Origin: Viridibacterium sediminicola
Lineage (GTDB): Bacteria; Pseudomonadota; Gammaproteobacteria; Burkholderiales; Rhodocyclaceae
Direction of reading: 5' to 3'
Length of the DNA stretch: 64,000 bases
Assembly: GCF_039631295.1 (NCBI RefSeq)
Contig: NZ_JBDIVE010000001.1
Coordinates: forward strand, 248,001-312,000
How positions within the stretch are numbered: the first letter of the stretch is position 1; each line of letters begins with the position of its first letter. Below the pieces are notes generated by a model. That model saw nothing but the letters and a program-made list of their open reading frames with translations. It was not told the DNA's origin and did no database searches. Positions 26,552 to 35,644 of this stretch are shown in pieces. The translations under genes and the position numbers were made by a program.

Positions 26552-28513
26552 TCAGCTACGCGGTGGCCAGACAAAATCGCGCGGCCGCCGTACCAGCTGG
26601 CGCAGCAGATAGCCCAGCAAGGCACCGCCCTGATGGAAGCGCAGGCGACGCGACTTGAGCGCCACCTTCATGGCCAGCGCGAAGCTCACCGCCAGATTGG
26701 TCAGGCCGATCAGGCCCACGCCCAGCGCGAGGATCAGTGCATCATGCCAGGGCAGCTGGAAATCCAGCGCCGCCAGGCCGTAGGCCAGATTGGCCGCGCC
26801 GAAGGTGACATGGCGAATGTCCAGCGGCAGCCCGAGCATGAAGCCCAGGGTGCCCATGCAGCCAAGCATGAAGCCGAAGAACAGATTGCCGGCGAGAGCG
26901 CCGAGATTGTGTTCCACATACACCGCCAGGCGCTCCTGACGCGCTGCGCCCAGCAGATGGCGCAGCCAGCGCACGCGGCGCAGACGATCGGGCACGCGGT
27001 TGTAGATCGCCTTGTTGTCGTAGTAACCGGAAATGAGGCCGGTGAGGAACAGGCACACGCCGGCAATCGCCGCATGCGGCAAGGCCATGCTCAGCCAGGG
27101 GTGCAGATCGTGCAGCACATGCTGCGCTTTCTCGACCGGCAAGGGCGAGTGGCCGAAGCCGAACAGCCACAACCAGGCCACCAGCAAGGAGCTGATGAAG
27201 GCCAGCAACACATTGCCGGCAATGGCGATGAACTGCGAGCGGCAGACCTGGATGATGGTCTCGCCCATCTCGGCCACCGCACCACTGCCCTGCTGGCCGA
27301 TGGTGGCGGCGAGGGCGGCTGCCGTCATCGCCGGCTGCTTGGTGGCGATGGTGAAACCGAGCAGATGCACCAGCACGAAACCGAGGCCGTAATTGAGGCT
27401 GAAGCCCAGCGCCTCCCAGGCCGGCGGCAGGTGCAGGGTGGCGATGAAGTTCTTGCACAGCGCCATGCCGGCGACGATCACGCCGGCACCGGCGGCGGCG
27501 CGGAACATCGCGAAGAACTCGCCGCGATTGCGCGTCACGTAATGCTCGCCGGTGCGGCTGGCGTGCTCGGTCACTTGCAGCGAGAGCAGGTCGGTGACAT
27601 CGCGGATCAGCTCGCGCACGCTGCCGCGCCGGCTTTCTGCCGCCACCAGATTGCAGAAGAAACGGCTGGCCGCCGGCAGGCGCGCCGCCCCCGCTTCGGG
27701 CAGCAGCAGATCGAGCAGCACATCCATGCGCTCGATGATCTGCTGGGCGCGCATCAGGTGCCAGCTGAGTTTCACCGCCGCGCCGCCCTCGTGCGAGAGC
27801 TTGCGGATGCGCTGCAGCGCTTCACGGCACTGCGCCAGCAAGACTGCGGCGTGTGCCTGATCAGGCGCCACCGCGCCGGGCGCGGCAGGCAGGATCAGCA
27901 ATTCGATCTCGCGCTGCTGCGCGAGGAAGGGCGACTCGTACTGCGCCAGCGCCGGGTAATAGCGCACCATCTCCGGCTCCAGCCCCAGCGCGGCCAGACG
28001 GCAGGCGAGCACGCGCAAGGCTTCGCCGATCTCGTGGCGCAGCTGCAGCTGACCGGCGTCAAGCGGCCCCTGATCCATGCCCAGCGCGGCCAGCAGCTCC
28101 TGCCACAGGGCATCGGGCACGGCGGCGAGCCAGCGCGCGTCGTCCTCGCGGACGAACAGCTCGTCGAACAGATCGCTGAGAAAGCGCGCATCAAGCGCCG
28201 GCGGCAAGATGCGGTTGGCGATGCGATGGCGCAGCTCGGAGAAGAAACCGGTATTGCCGAGAATGCCGCTCTCGGCAAAGAAGAAACTGTGATTGCGCGC
28301 CGCCAGCACGCTGGCCAGATAAGCGCGCAAAGCCAGCGCCAGATGCGGCCGGCTGCGCAGCACATCGATCAGCAGGCACAGGCGGTTGCGCGCATCTTCG
28401 TGATCGTTCGCCTGCACGGGCCGCAGGGCAGCGACCAGTTCAACCAGCAGCGCCGGATCGCTGCTATCAGGTGCGGCGGCGACCGCTTCGAGCAATGGGT
28501 GCAAGGCGGGCAT
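26552..28513 (-). CDS. Gcr/COG4389 'site-specific recombinase' family membrane protein
   Basis: A 653-residue protein that matches, by overall plan, the betaproteobacterial family labelled 'site-specific recombinase' (COG4389). The sequence does not support a recombinase: there is no Tyr-recombinase RHRY set nor a resolvase Ser motif. The first 330 residues look soluble and helical. Residues about 350-620 contain at least six hydrophobic segments (for example AAAGAGVIVAGMALC and FIAIAGNVLLAFISSLLVAW). It is probably an inner-membrane protein of unknown role. The downstream EamA gene begins 4 bases after its stop. Confidence 0.8.
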   Translation of the reverse strand: MPALHPLLEAVAAAPDSSDPALLVELVAALRPVQANDHEDARNRLCLLIDVLRSRPHLALALRAYLASVLAARNHSFFFAESGILGNTGFFSELRHRIANRILPPALDARFLSDLFDELFVREDDARWLAAVPDALWQELLAALGMDQGPLDAGQLQLRHEIGEALRVLACRLAALGLEPEMVRYYPALAQYESPFLAQQREIELLILPAAPGAVAPDQAHAAVLLAQCREALQRIRKLSHEGGAAVKLSWHLMRAQQIIERMDVLLDLLLPEAGAARLPAASRFFCNLVAAESRRGSVRELIRDVTDLLSLQVTEHASRTGEHYVTRNRGEFFAMFRAAAGAGVIVAGMALCKNFIATLHLPPAWEALGFSLNYGLGFVLVHLLGFTIATKQPAMTAAALAATIGQQGSGAVAEMGETIIQVCRSQFIAIAGNVLLAFISSLLVAWLWLFGFGHSPLPVEKAQHVLHDLHPWLSMALPHAAIAGVCLFLTGLISGYYDNKAIYNRVPDRLRRVRWLRHLLGAARQERLAVYVEHNLGALAGNLFFGFMLGCMGTLGFMLGLPLDIRHVTFGAANLAYGLAALDFQLPWHDALILALGVGLIGLTNLAVSFALAMKVALKSRRLRFHQGGALLGYLLRQLVRRPRDFVWPPRS

Positions 28514-28688
28514 GCGGACTCACTGGCAAGGAAGGCAGCACAGTTTAGCGCCTCCTGCGTTTTAAACCAGCCGCGGCGCTTTTCGCTACACTGCCGGCGT
28601 AAATGATTCATCATTTCGTGGCAGGCTCTGCACCACGCGGCATGCCGCAGAACAAGCCCCGACACCTCATCGACAGGAAGCAAAACAC

Positions 28689-29483
28689 ATGGCCATGGAC
28701 GTCATTGATTACGAAATCTTCGGCAACGAAATGCAGTACGTCGAGATCGAACTCGACCCGGGCGAAGCCGCCATCGGCGAAGCCGGCGCAATGATGATGA
28801 TGCAGGACGGTATCAATATGGACACCGTCTTCGGCGACGGCGCAGCCCAGCAAGGCGGCCTGTTCGGCAAGCTGCTCGGCGCCGGCAAGCGCCTGCTCAC
28901 CGGTGAATCGCTGTTCACCACCATCTTCCACAACGAAGGCGTCGGCAAGCGTCGCGTCGCCTTTGCCGCACCCTATCCGGGCAAGATCATCGCGGTGAAT
29001 CTGGCCGAGCTGGGCGGCACCCTGTTGTGCCAGAAGGATTCCTTCCTCTGTGCGGCGCGCGGCGTCTCGCTGGGCATCGCCTTCCAGCAAAAGCTCGGCG
29101 CCGGCCTGTTCGGCGGTGAAGGCTTCATCATGCAAAAGCTCGACGGTGACGGCATGGCCTTCGTGCATGCCGGCGGCACCCTGGCGGTCAAGGACCTCGC
29201 GCCCGGCGAAGTGCTGCGCGTCGATACCGGCTGCGTGGTGGCCTTCCAGCCCAGCGTTGATTTCGACATCCAGTACGTCGGCAAGATCAAGAGCGCGCTG
29301 TTCGGCGGCGAAGGCCTGTTCTTCGCCACGCTGCGCGGTCCCGGCCGCGTCTGGCTGCAATCGCTGCCGCTGTCGCGTCTGGCCAATCGCATCGTGATGG
29401 CCGCGCCGGCTGCCGGTGGCCGCAGCCGCGAGGAAGGCTCGCTGCTCGGCGGCTTCGGCAATCTGCTCGATGGCGATGACTGA
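28689..29483 (+). CDS. AIM24/TIGR00266-family protein
   Basis: A 264-residue cytosolic protein of the AIM24 (TIGR00266) family, of unknown biochemical role. It shows EIFGNEMQYVEIELDPGEAA at the start, then glycine-rich repeats such as GGTLAVKDLAPGEVLRVDTG and the conserved tail GPGRVWLQSLPLSRLANR. These build a beta-barrel similar to TRAP-like folds. The start is the ATG at 28689, after GAAGC; the second ATG at 28695 is possible. The M48 peptidase gene follows 17 bases later, so they probably form an operon. Confidence 0.88.
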   Translation: MAMDVIDYEIFGNEMQYVEIELDPGEAAIGEAGAMMMMQDGINMDTVFGDGAAQQGGLFGKLLGAGKRLLTGESLFTTIFHNEGVGKRRVAFAAPYPGKIIAVNLAELGGTLLCQKDSFLCAARGVSLGIAFQQKLGAGLFGGEGFIMQKLDGDGMAFVHAGGTLAVKDLAPGEVLRVDTGCVVAFQPSVDFDIQYVGKIKSALFGGEGLFFATLRGPGRVWLQSLPLSRLANRIVMAAPAAGGRSREEGSLLGGFGNLLDGDD

Positions 29484-29500
29484 GCGCACCTGAGGCCGGC

Positions 29501-30580
29501 ATGAGCCAGATCCCCGCCCGTCTGTTCAGCCCCGGCCTGCCAGCGGCCGGGCAGGATGTCGTCCTGCTCGTCGAGGGCAAGACCCTGCGCATCCTTGAAC
29601 CCTCACGCTACTTGCCCGAGCGCGGCATCCAGCTGCGCCGCGTGGGCTTCGACCTGAAGGGTCTGGAACTGGCCTGGGACGATGGCGCCGGCCGCCATGC
29701 CCTGCAGATACTCGATGCGCAGGCCGCCGCCACGCTGATCAGTGCCTTGCCGCCGACTCTGCATGAAGCCCTCGCCGCGCTCGCGCTGAGCGGCCGCAAG
29801 CAGCGCCGCGCCAGGCGTCTGGGCTGGAGCGCGCTGGCGCTGTTTTTCGCCACGCCGCTGCTGATGCTGGGGCTCTTCCTCGCCTTTGCCGACCCCATCG
29901 CCGGCTGGATTGCCGAGCGCATTCCGCTCGAACAGGAGCGCAAGCTCGGCGAGGCCAGTTTCACGCAGATGAAGGCCGAACTGCAGCTGCGCGACGACAG
30001 CGAAGGCGCGCAAAAGCTGCGCGAACTGGGTCAGCGCCTGACCCAGGGGTCGCGCTACAACTACGAATTCCACCTCGCCGACAAAACCGAGATCAATGCC
30101 TTCGCCCTGCCCGGCGGCATCATCGTCGTGCACAGTGGCCTGATCCGCGCCACCACGCGGCCCGAAGAACTGGCCGGCGTGCTGGCGCATGAAGTACAGC
30201 ATGTCGAACTGCGCCACGGCCTCAAGAACATCGTCAAGCAGCTGGGGCTCACCGGGCTGTGGATGTTCGCCACCGGCGACATCGGCAGCGGTCTGGCGGG
30301 CAGCGCGGCAACGCAATTGCTGAGCCTCAAGTTCTCGCGCGATGCCGAACGCGAAGCCGACGCCCACGGCCTGGACAGCCTGCTGCGCAGCGGCATCGAC
30401 CCGCGCGGCATGCCGGACTTCTTCCGCATCCTCGCCGACAAAGCCGGCGCGCCGCCGGCGATGCTGTCGACCCACCCGCAATCGGCCGAACGCGAACAGG
30501 CCCTGCGCGACAAGCTCGCCAGCTTGCCACCGGTCCCCGCCAAGCCGCTGGGCTGGCAACCCTGGCCACCGGCGTTATGA
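29501..30580 (+). CDS. M48-family metallopeptidase, membrane-anchored
   Basis: A 359-residue zinc peptidase. The zinc motif is HEVQHVELRHG (about residue 229), and the third ligand Glu is in DAEREADAHGLDSL. One strong membrane helix lies near residues 108-130 (LGWSALALFFATPLLMLGLF), so the catalytic part probably faces the periplasm, as in BepA/LoiP-like proteins. The N-terminal about 100 residues form an extra domain. The stop overlaps the next gene's start (ATGA), indicating coupling. It lies in an apparent operon with AIM24 and DUF4832. Confidence 0.88.
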   Translation: MSQIPARLFSPGLPAAGQDVVLLVEGKTLRILEPSRYLPERGIQLRRVGFDLKGLELAWDDGAGRHALQILDAQAAATLISALPPTLHEALAALALSGRKQRRARRLGWSALALFFATPLLMLGLFLAFADPIAGWIAERIPLEQERKLGEASFTQMKAELQLRDDSEGAQKLRELGQRLTQGSRYNYEFHLADKTEINAFALPGGIIVVHSGLIRATTRPEELAGVLAHEVQHVELRHGLKNIVKQLGLTGLWMFATGDIGSGLAGSAATQLLSLKFSRDAEREADAHGLDSLLRSGIDPRGMPDFFRILADKAGAPPAMLSTHPQSAEREQALRDKLASLPPVPAKPLGWQPWPPAL

Positions 30581-31971
30581 GCGCCCTGCGCGGCCTGCTG
30601 GCGCTGGGCCTCAGCATGCTGCTGATCAGCGCGCGTGCGGAAGTCGCAGCGCCCGCCTGGCAGCCGCTCGCCTATGCGCCAGCGCCCGCCGACAACCCGC
30701 TCAAGGGACTCGTGCCCTACGCCGGCGCCGCCAATCCCGACAATTTCCCGGCGAGCATGGAGTTCAGCTACTTCCCGCTGTCCGCCGTGCTGCAGGCCGA
30801 GGATCGCTACGACTGGCGAGCGCTCGAACGCTTTCTCGATGCCGCCGCCGCGCGCGGCCGCCAGGCGGTGTTCCGCTTCTATGTCGAGTATCCGGGCAAG
30901 TCCGGCAGCATCCCGCCCTTCCTGCTCGATGCGGGCCTGGCAATCACCCGCTACAGCCGCCCCAGCACGCCACCGCGCCCACCGGTGGACAACGAAACGC
31001 CCGACTACAGCAACCCGGCGCTACGCGCTGCCATGGTGAAGTTCATCCACGCACTCGGCGCACGCTATGACGGCGATGCGCGCATCGGCTTCATCACCGC
31101 CGGCCTGCTCGGCATGTGGGGCGAATGGCATGACAGCCCGCGCAACGATTTATTCGCCAGCAAGGCCGTGCAGCAGGAAATCATGGATGCCTATGCGGCG
31201 AGCTTCCGCATCACGCCCATCCTGCTGCGCTACCCGGCCGGCGCGACGCATCCGGTGTATGCCGACAATGCGCAGGCGCGCTTCGGCTATCACGACGACT
31301 CCTTCGCCTGGGGTACCCTGGGCAGCAAGGACTGGCATTTCATGAATCTCACCCGCGCGGCCGGCCAGGTCGCCCTGCAAACCTGGCAGACCCGGCCCAT
31401 CGGCGGCGAGATCCGCCCTGAGGCCTGGGGCAAGGTCTTCGATGCCGAACCGGGCAACGCCGCCATCGAAGACTTCCGCGCCTGCGTAGACGCCACCCAC
31501 GTCAGCTGGCTGATGGATTCGGGCATGTTCCGCGCCGGCAATCCGCCAGAACGCCGCCAGCGCGCCCTCGAGGCCGTGCGCCACATGGGCTACGAATTCC
31601 AGGTGACGCAGGTCGCGCTGCGGCCGGCCGACGCGCAGCTGGCGGTCGCGCTGCAGATCAGCAATCTGGGCGTAGCACCGTTCTACTACGCCTGGCCCAT
31701 CGAAGTGGCCTTGCTCGGCGCCGACGGCCAGCTGCTCGGCCCGCGCGGCGCGGCGGGCAGCGTGCTGGCCATCCTGCCCGGCACGCCGGCTACGCGTGAG
31801 GCACAGCTCGACACGCGGACGCTCGCCGCCGGACGCTATCGCGTGCTGCTGCGCGTGGCCAATCCGCTCGCGCTGGGCAAGCCGCTGCGTTTTGCCAATC
31901 AGGCGCAGGATCAGGATCTGCCCGGCTGGCTGAGCCTGGGCAGTGTGGAGATAGGCCAGCGCGGCCGCTAA
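30577..31971 (+). CDS. DUF4832-domain exported protein
   Basis: A 464-residue exported protein with a signal peptide (about 1-21, cut after ARA). The body resembles the DUF4832/DUF4874 group, which has a glycoside-hydrolase-like TIM-barrel look: NPLKGLVPYAG near the start, EYPGKSG, and GFITAGLLGMWGEWHDS around residue 178. A C-terminal beta-sandwich region (about 350-460) carries VALQISNLGVAPFYYAWPI. Enzymatic activity is unproven. The ATG at 30577 overlaps the M48 stop by four bases. Earlier in-frame codons lie inside the M48 gene and are rejected. Confidence 0.78.
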   Translation: MSALRGLLALGLSMLLISARAEVAAPAWQPLAYAPAPADNPLKGLVPYAGAANPDNFPASMEFSYFPLSAVLQAEDRYDWRALERFLDAAAARGRQAVFRFYVEYPGKSGSIPPFLLDAGLAITRYSRPSTPPRPPVDNETPDYSNPALRAAMVKFIHALGARYDGDARIGFITAGLLGMWGEWHDSPRNDLFASKAVQQEIMDAYAASFRITPILLRYPAGATHPVYADNAQARFGYHDDSFAWGTLGSKDWHFMNLTRAAGQVALQTWQTRPIGGEIRPEAWGKVFDAEPGNAAIEDFRACVDATHVSWLMDSGMFRAGNPPERRQRALEAVRHMGYEFQVTQVALRPADAQLAVALQISNLGVAPFYYAWPIEVALLGADGQLLGPRGAAGSVLAILPGTPATREAQLDTRTLAAGRYRVLLRVANPLALGKPLRFANQAQDQDLPGWLSLGSVEIGQRGR

Positions 31972-31981
31972 AAACGCAGCC

Positions 31982-33481
31982 TCAGTGCTGCGGCAAGCCG
32001 TGGTCCGGCGCACGCAGCGGCAGATGCAGGCAGACCGTAGTGCCGCAGCCGGGCTCGCTGCTGAGCCAGACATGGCCGCCCAGCAAGCCGGTGACCAGGC
32101 TATAGGTGATATGCAGGCCGAGGCCGGCACAGCCCTGCCCCAGGCGCGTGGTGAAGAAGGGGTCGAACACCCGGCTCAGATACTCGGGCGCGATGCCATG
32201 GCCGTTGTCACAGACCAGGATCTGCAGCTGCTGCGCGTCGAGCATGCTGGCGGTGATCGACAGACGCCCGCCGGGCAGATCGGCAAGGCCGTGCTGCAAG
32301 GCATTGCTGAGCAGACAGGTCAGCACCTGCTGCAGCTGCGACGGGTAGCCATCGAGCATCAGTTGCGGCGGCACATCGCATTGCAGCTCGCAGCCGGATT
32401 TGCGCAGCGACGTAGCGAGCAGCAACAAGGCGTTGTCGACCAGGGTACTGAGCTGAAAGCTGACGCGCTGCGCGTCGTCACGCTCGACGACGATGGCCTT
32501 GAAGCTGGCGATCAGGTCGACCGCACCCTGCAGGACGCCATCGAGCAAGCGCCCGGCCTCACAGGTGTTGCCGATGAAACGTTCGAGCTCACTGCGCCGC
32601 AAATTGCCGGCCTGCAGCTGGCGCTGCATGCTGTCGGCACGCTCCTTGAGGCTACTGGCGAACAGCCGCGCATTGCCGATCGGCGTATTGAGCTCATGCG
32701 CCACGCCGGCCACCAGGCGGCCCAGGCTGAGCAGCTTGCGCGCCTCGATCAGTGCGCTCTGGGTGCGCTGCAACTCCTCGATGGTGCGGGTCAGCTCGGC
32801 ATTGCGCTGATCCAGCACGGCCGTGCGCTCGGAGACACGATTTTCCAACTGGGCATTGAGCGCGCCGAGCATCGCGTAGCTGTGCTGCAACTCGTCCACG
32901 CGCGCGTGTTCCTGCAAGTCCATGACATTCCGTTCGATGGCGATGGCCGCCAGATGCGTCGCCGCCTGCACCGCCTCACAGTGAAAAGGCAGCGGCTGCG
33001 AAGGCTCGGCGTAGTACAGCGCGAAAGTGCCCAGCACCTGGCCTTCGCGCCCGATGATCGGGCTGGACCAGCAAGCCAGCAGCTGATGCGGCAGGGCCAG
33101 ATGGCGAAACGCCGCCCAGCGCGGATCGCTGCGCACATCTTCAGCCAGCACCGGCTGAGCGGTGTAGGCAGCGGCGCCACAGGAGCCCTCGTTGGGGCCG
33201 ATACGCATGCCGTTGATGGCCGCCGTGTACTCCTCGGGCAGGCTGGGCGCCGCGCCGTGCTCCAGGCGATCACCTTTGAGCAGCAGCACCGAACAGCGCA
33301 CATCCGGCGCCAGCGCCTCGACCCGGCGACACAGCAAATCCATGCTTTGATAGACGCTCTCGCCACAGGCCACGGCTTCGAGCACCTGACTCTGCAAAGC
33401 CAGCAGGTCGGCCGAGCGCAGCACCAGCTTGGCAGCGATGTCCGCACCAATGTCCGAACCCATGTCCGAACACTTTCCCAT
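31982..33481 (-). CDS. Soluble GAF-domain sensor histidine kinase
   Basis: A 499-residue kinase without membrane helices. After a short N-terminal helix, a GAF domain spans about 45-190 (MRIGPNEGSCGAAAYTAQPV; WSSPIIGREGQVLGTFALYY). A coiled-coil linker follows, then the His box VAGVAHELNTPIGNARLFAS (about 262) and the ATPase domain with VCDNGHGI, FDPFFTTR and GLGLHI. The start at 33481 has AAGGAG 6 bases upstream. No response regulator gene is adjacent, so it is an orphan kinase. It is convergent with the DUF4832 gene. Confidence 0.9.
   Translation of the reverse strand: MGKCSDMGSDIGADIAAKLVLRSADLLALQSQVLEAVACGESVYQSMDLLCRRVEALAPDVRCSVLLLKGDRLEHGAAPSLPEEYTAAINGMRIGPNEGSCGAAAYTAQPVLAEDVRSDPRWAAFRHLALPHQLLACWSSPIIGREGQVLGTFALYYAEPSQPLPFHCEAVQAATHLAAIAIERNVMDLQEHARVDELQHSYAMLGALNAQLENRVSERTAVLDQRNAELTRTIEELQRTQSALIEARKLLSLGRLVAGVAHELNTPIGNARLFASSLKERADSMQRQLQAGNLRRSELERFIGNTCEAGRLLDGVLQGAVDLIASFKAIVVERDDAQRVSFQLSTLVDNALLLLATSLRKSGCELQCDVPPQLMLDGYPSQLQQVLTCLLSNALQHGLADLPGGRLSITASMLDAQQLQILVCDNGHGIAPEYLSRVFDPFFTTRLGQGCAGLGLHITYSLVTGLLGGHVWLSSEPGCGTTVCLHLPLRAPDHGLPQH
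33438..33473. repeat. Three 12-bp tandem repeats at the kinase 5' end
   Basis: Units ATGTCCGCACCA, ATGTCCGAACCC and ATGTCCGAACAC lie in the first codons of the histidine kinase. They encode a repeated small/Ser/Asp/hydrophobic tetrapeptide (SDMG, SDIG, ADIA) on the minus strand. Being a multiple of three, gain or loss of a unit would keep the frame. Confidence 0.7.
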
Positions 33482-33676
33482 GATGGCTCCTTGCAGAATC
33501 TTACATTCGGCAATGTGCGCCAATGCCCAGAGGGCCGCAAGGCGGGTTTGTCGCAAATACGGGAATATGCCAATCGGGCAAACCCGGGCATGTACTGCAG
33601 CGTGGAACAAACGGGCCTATGAAGCCTGCCGCGCCTCCCCTATCATTGCGCCCTTGAATCCCAGCCGACGTCCGCC

Positions 33677-35644
33677 ATGAGCCTCTCCCTCCAGCAGCTT
33701 GAACTCCTCGCCCCGGCGCGTACCGCAGAAATCGGCCGCGAAGCGGTGCTGCATGGCGCAGACGCGGTATATATCGGCGGCCCCGGTTTCGGTGCGCGCA
33801 CCAATGCCGACAACCCGGTCAGCGACATCGCCGGCCTGGTCAGCTTTGCCCACCGCTACGGCGCGCGCATCCTCGTCACCCTCAACACCATCCTCCACGA
33901 TGCCGAGCTGGAGCTGGCGCGCAAGCTCGCTTACGAGCTCTACGATGCGGGCGTCGACGGCCTCATCGTGCAGGACATGGGCCTGCTCGACATCGACCTG
34001 CCACCGATCCAGCTGCACGCCTCGACGCAATGCGATATCCGCACGGTCGAAAAAGCCAAGTTCCTCAGCCAGGTCGGCTTCTCGCAGATCGTGCTGGCGC
34101 GCGAGCTGACGCTGCAACAGATAGCCGCCATCCGCGCCGCGGTGGCGCCCGAAGTGGCGCTCGAATTCTTCATCCATGGCGCGCTGTGCGTGGCCTTCTC
34201 CGGCCAGTGCTACATCAGCCACGCACATGCCGGGCGCAGCGCCAATCGCGGCAGCTGTTCGCAGGACTGCCGCCTGCCCTACACGCTTGAAGACAACCAG
34301 GGCCGCGTCGTCGCCTTCGACAAGCACCTGCTGTCGATGAAGGACAACGACCAGAGCGCCAATCTTGCCGCGCTGGTCGAGGCCGGCGTGCGCAGCTTCA
34401 AGATCGAAGGCCGCTACAAGGACATGAGCTACGTGAAGAACATCACGGCTCACTATCGTTTGCTGCTCGACGAGATCCTCGAGGCGCGCCCCGAACTGGC
34501 AGCCTCGTCCGACGGTCGCTGCAGCTTCAGCTTCACGCCCGAGCCGGACAAGACTTTCAACCGCAGCGCTACCGACTACTTCGTCAATGGCCGCAAGGAA
34601 GACATCGGCGCCTTCGACGCGCCGACCCATGTCGGCCTGCCACTGGGCGTCGTCACCAAGGTTGGCGCAGACTGGTTCGAGATGAGCAGCAGCGCGCCGC
34701 TCGCCAATGGCGACGGCCTGAGCTACATGAACAAGCGCGAAGTGCGCGGCATGCAGGCCAATACCGTGCAGCCCGTCGGCGCGGGCTGGCGCGTCACCAC
34801 CAACCAGAAGATCAGCGAACTGGCTGGCCTGAAGATCGGCACGCAGATCAGCCGCAATCGCGACCACCACTGGGAACAGGCGCTGCTGAAGAAGTCGGCC
34901 GAGCGCCGTATTCCGATCAGTCTGCGCTTCAGCGAAACGGCCACCGGCTTCGCACTGCAGGCCAGCGATGCGCGGGGCGTCAGCGTCAGCGTGCAGCTGG
35001 CGCAGGACAAAGTACCGGCGCAGAACGCCGAGCGTGCCGAGAGCAGCTTGCGCGAGAGTCTGGGCAAGCTGGGCAATACCATTTTCAGCGCTGGCGAGAT
35101 TCGCATCGACTGCACGCAAGCCTGGTTCATCCCGGCCTCGGCGCTCAATGCGTTGCGTCGCGAAGCCATCGAAAAGCTCGAAGTGGCGCGTCTTGCCGCC
35201 CTCAAACCCTGGACGCGCGCCGCTGCCGTCGAGCCGCCGGTCGCCTACCCGGAAACTTCGCTGAGCTATCTCGCCAACGTCTACAACGATGCCGCCCGGC
35301 GCTTCTACACCCGGCATGGCGTGACCCTGATCGACGCCGCCTACGAGGCGCACCAGGAAGACGGCGAAGTCTCGGTGATGATCACCAAGCACTGCCTGCG
35401 CTTCTCCTTCAACCTCTGCCCCAAACAGGCCAAGGGCGTGCAAGGCGTGCAGGGTCAGGTCAAGGCCGAGCCGATGACCCTGGTCAATGGCAACGAGCGC
35501 ATGACATTGCGATTTGACTGCAAGCCCTGCGAAATGCATGTGATCAGCAAGATGAAGAAACACATCTTCCAGAGCCCGCCGCCAAGCGCGGTGGAAGTAC
35601 CGCTGACTTTCCACCGCGTCCGCCCCGACCGCAGGAATGCCTGA
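33677..35644 (+). CDS. rlhA: U32-family protein RlhA (23S rRNA hydroxylation)
   Basis: A 655-residue protein of the peptidase U32 family, the size of E. coli RlhA/YdcP (653) rather than TrhP/YegQ (about 450). RlhA is needed for 5-hydroxycytidine in 23S rRNA. The N-terminal part (ELLAPARTAEIGREAVLHGA) and the Cys-rich motif GSCSQDCRLPY are typical; the C-terminal part includes the DUF3656 region and Cys residues near LRFSFNLCPKQ and RFDCKPCEMH, possible metal ligands. Its stop overlaps the MFS gene start by 8 bases. It is divergent from the histidine kinase. Confidence 0.85.
   Translation: MSLSLQQLELLAPARTAEIGREAVLHGADAVYIGGPGFGARTNADNPVSDIAGLVSFAHRYGARILVTLNTILHDAELELARKLAYELYDAGVDGLIVQDMGLLDIDLPPIQLHASTQCDIRTVEKAKFLSQVGFSQIVLARELTLQQIAAIRAAVAPEVALEFFIHGALCVAFSGQCYISHAHAGRSANRGSCSQDCRLPYTLEDNQGRVVAFDKHLLSMKDNDQSANLAALVEAGVRSFKIEGRYKDMSYVKNITAHYRLLLDEILEARPELAASSDGRCSFSFTPEPDKTFNRSATDYFVNGRKEDIGAFDAPTHVGLPLGVVTKVGADWFEMSSSAPLANGDGLSYMNKREVRGMQANTVQPVGAGWRVTTNQKISELAGLKIGTQISRNRDHHWEQALLKKSAERRIPISLRFSETATGFALQASDARGVSVSVQLAQDKVPAQNAERAESSLRESLGKLGNTIFSAGEIRIDCTQAWFIPASALNALRREAIEKLEVARLAALKPWTRAAAVEPPVAYPETSLSYLANVYNDAARRFYTRHGVTLIDAAYEAHQEDGEVSVMITKHCLRFSFNLCPKQAKGVQGVQGQVKAEPMTLVNGNERMTLRFDCKPCEMHVISKMKKHIFQSPPPSAVEVPLTFHRVRPDRRNA

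Noticed and set aside
26552..28513. Calling the Gcr-like gene a mobile-element integrase
   Set aside because: No integrase catalytic motif, no attachment sites or inverted repeats nearby, and multiple membrane segments.
26531..28606. A 691-codon plus-strand frame opposite the Gcr-like gene
   Set aside because: Gln/His/Arg-rich shadow without domains; the minus strand has membrane segments and a family match.
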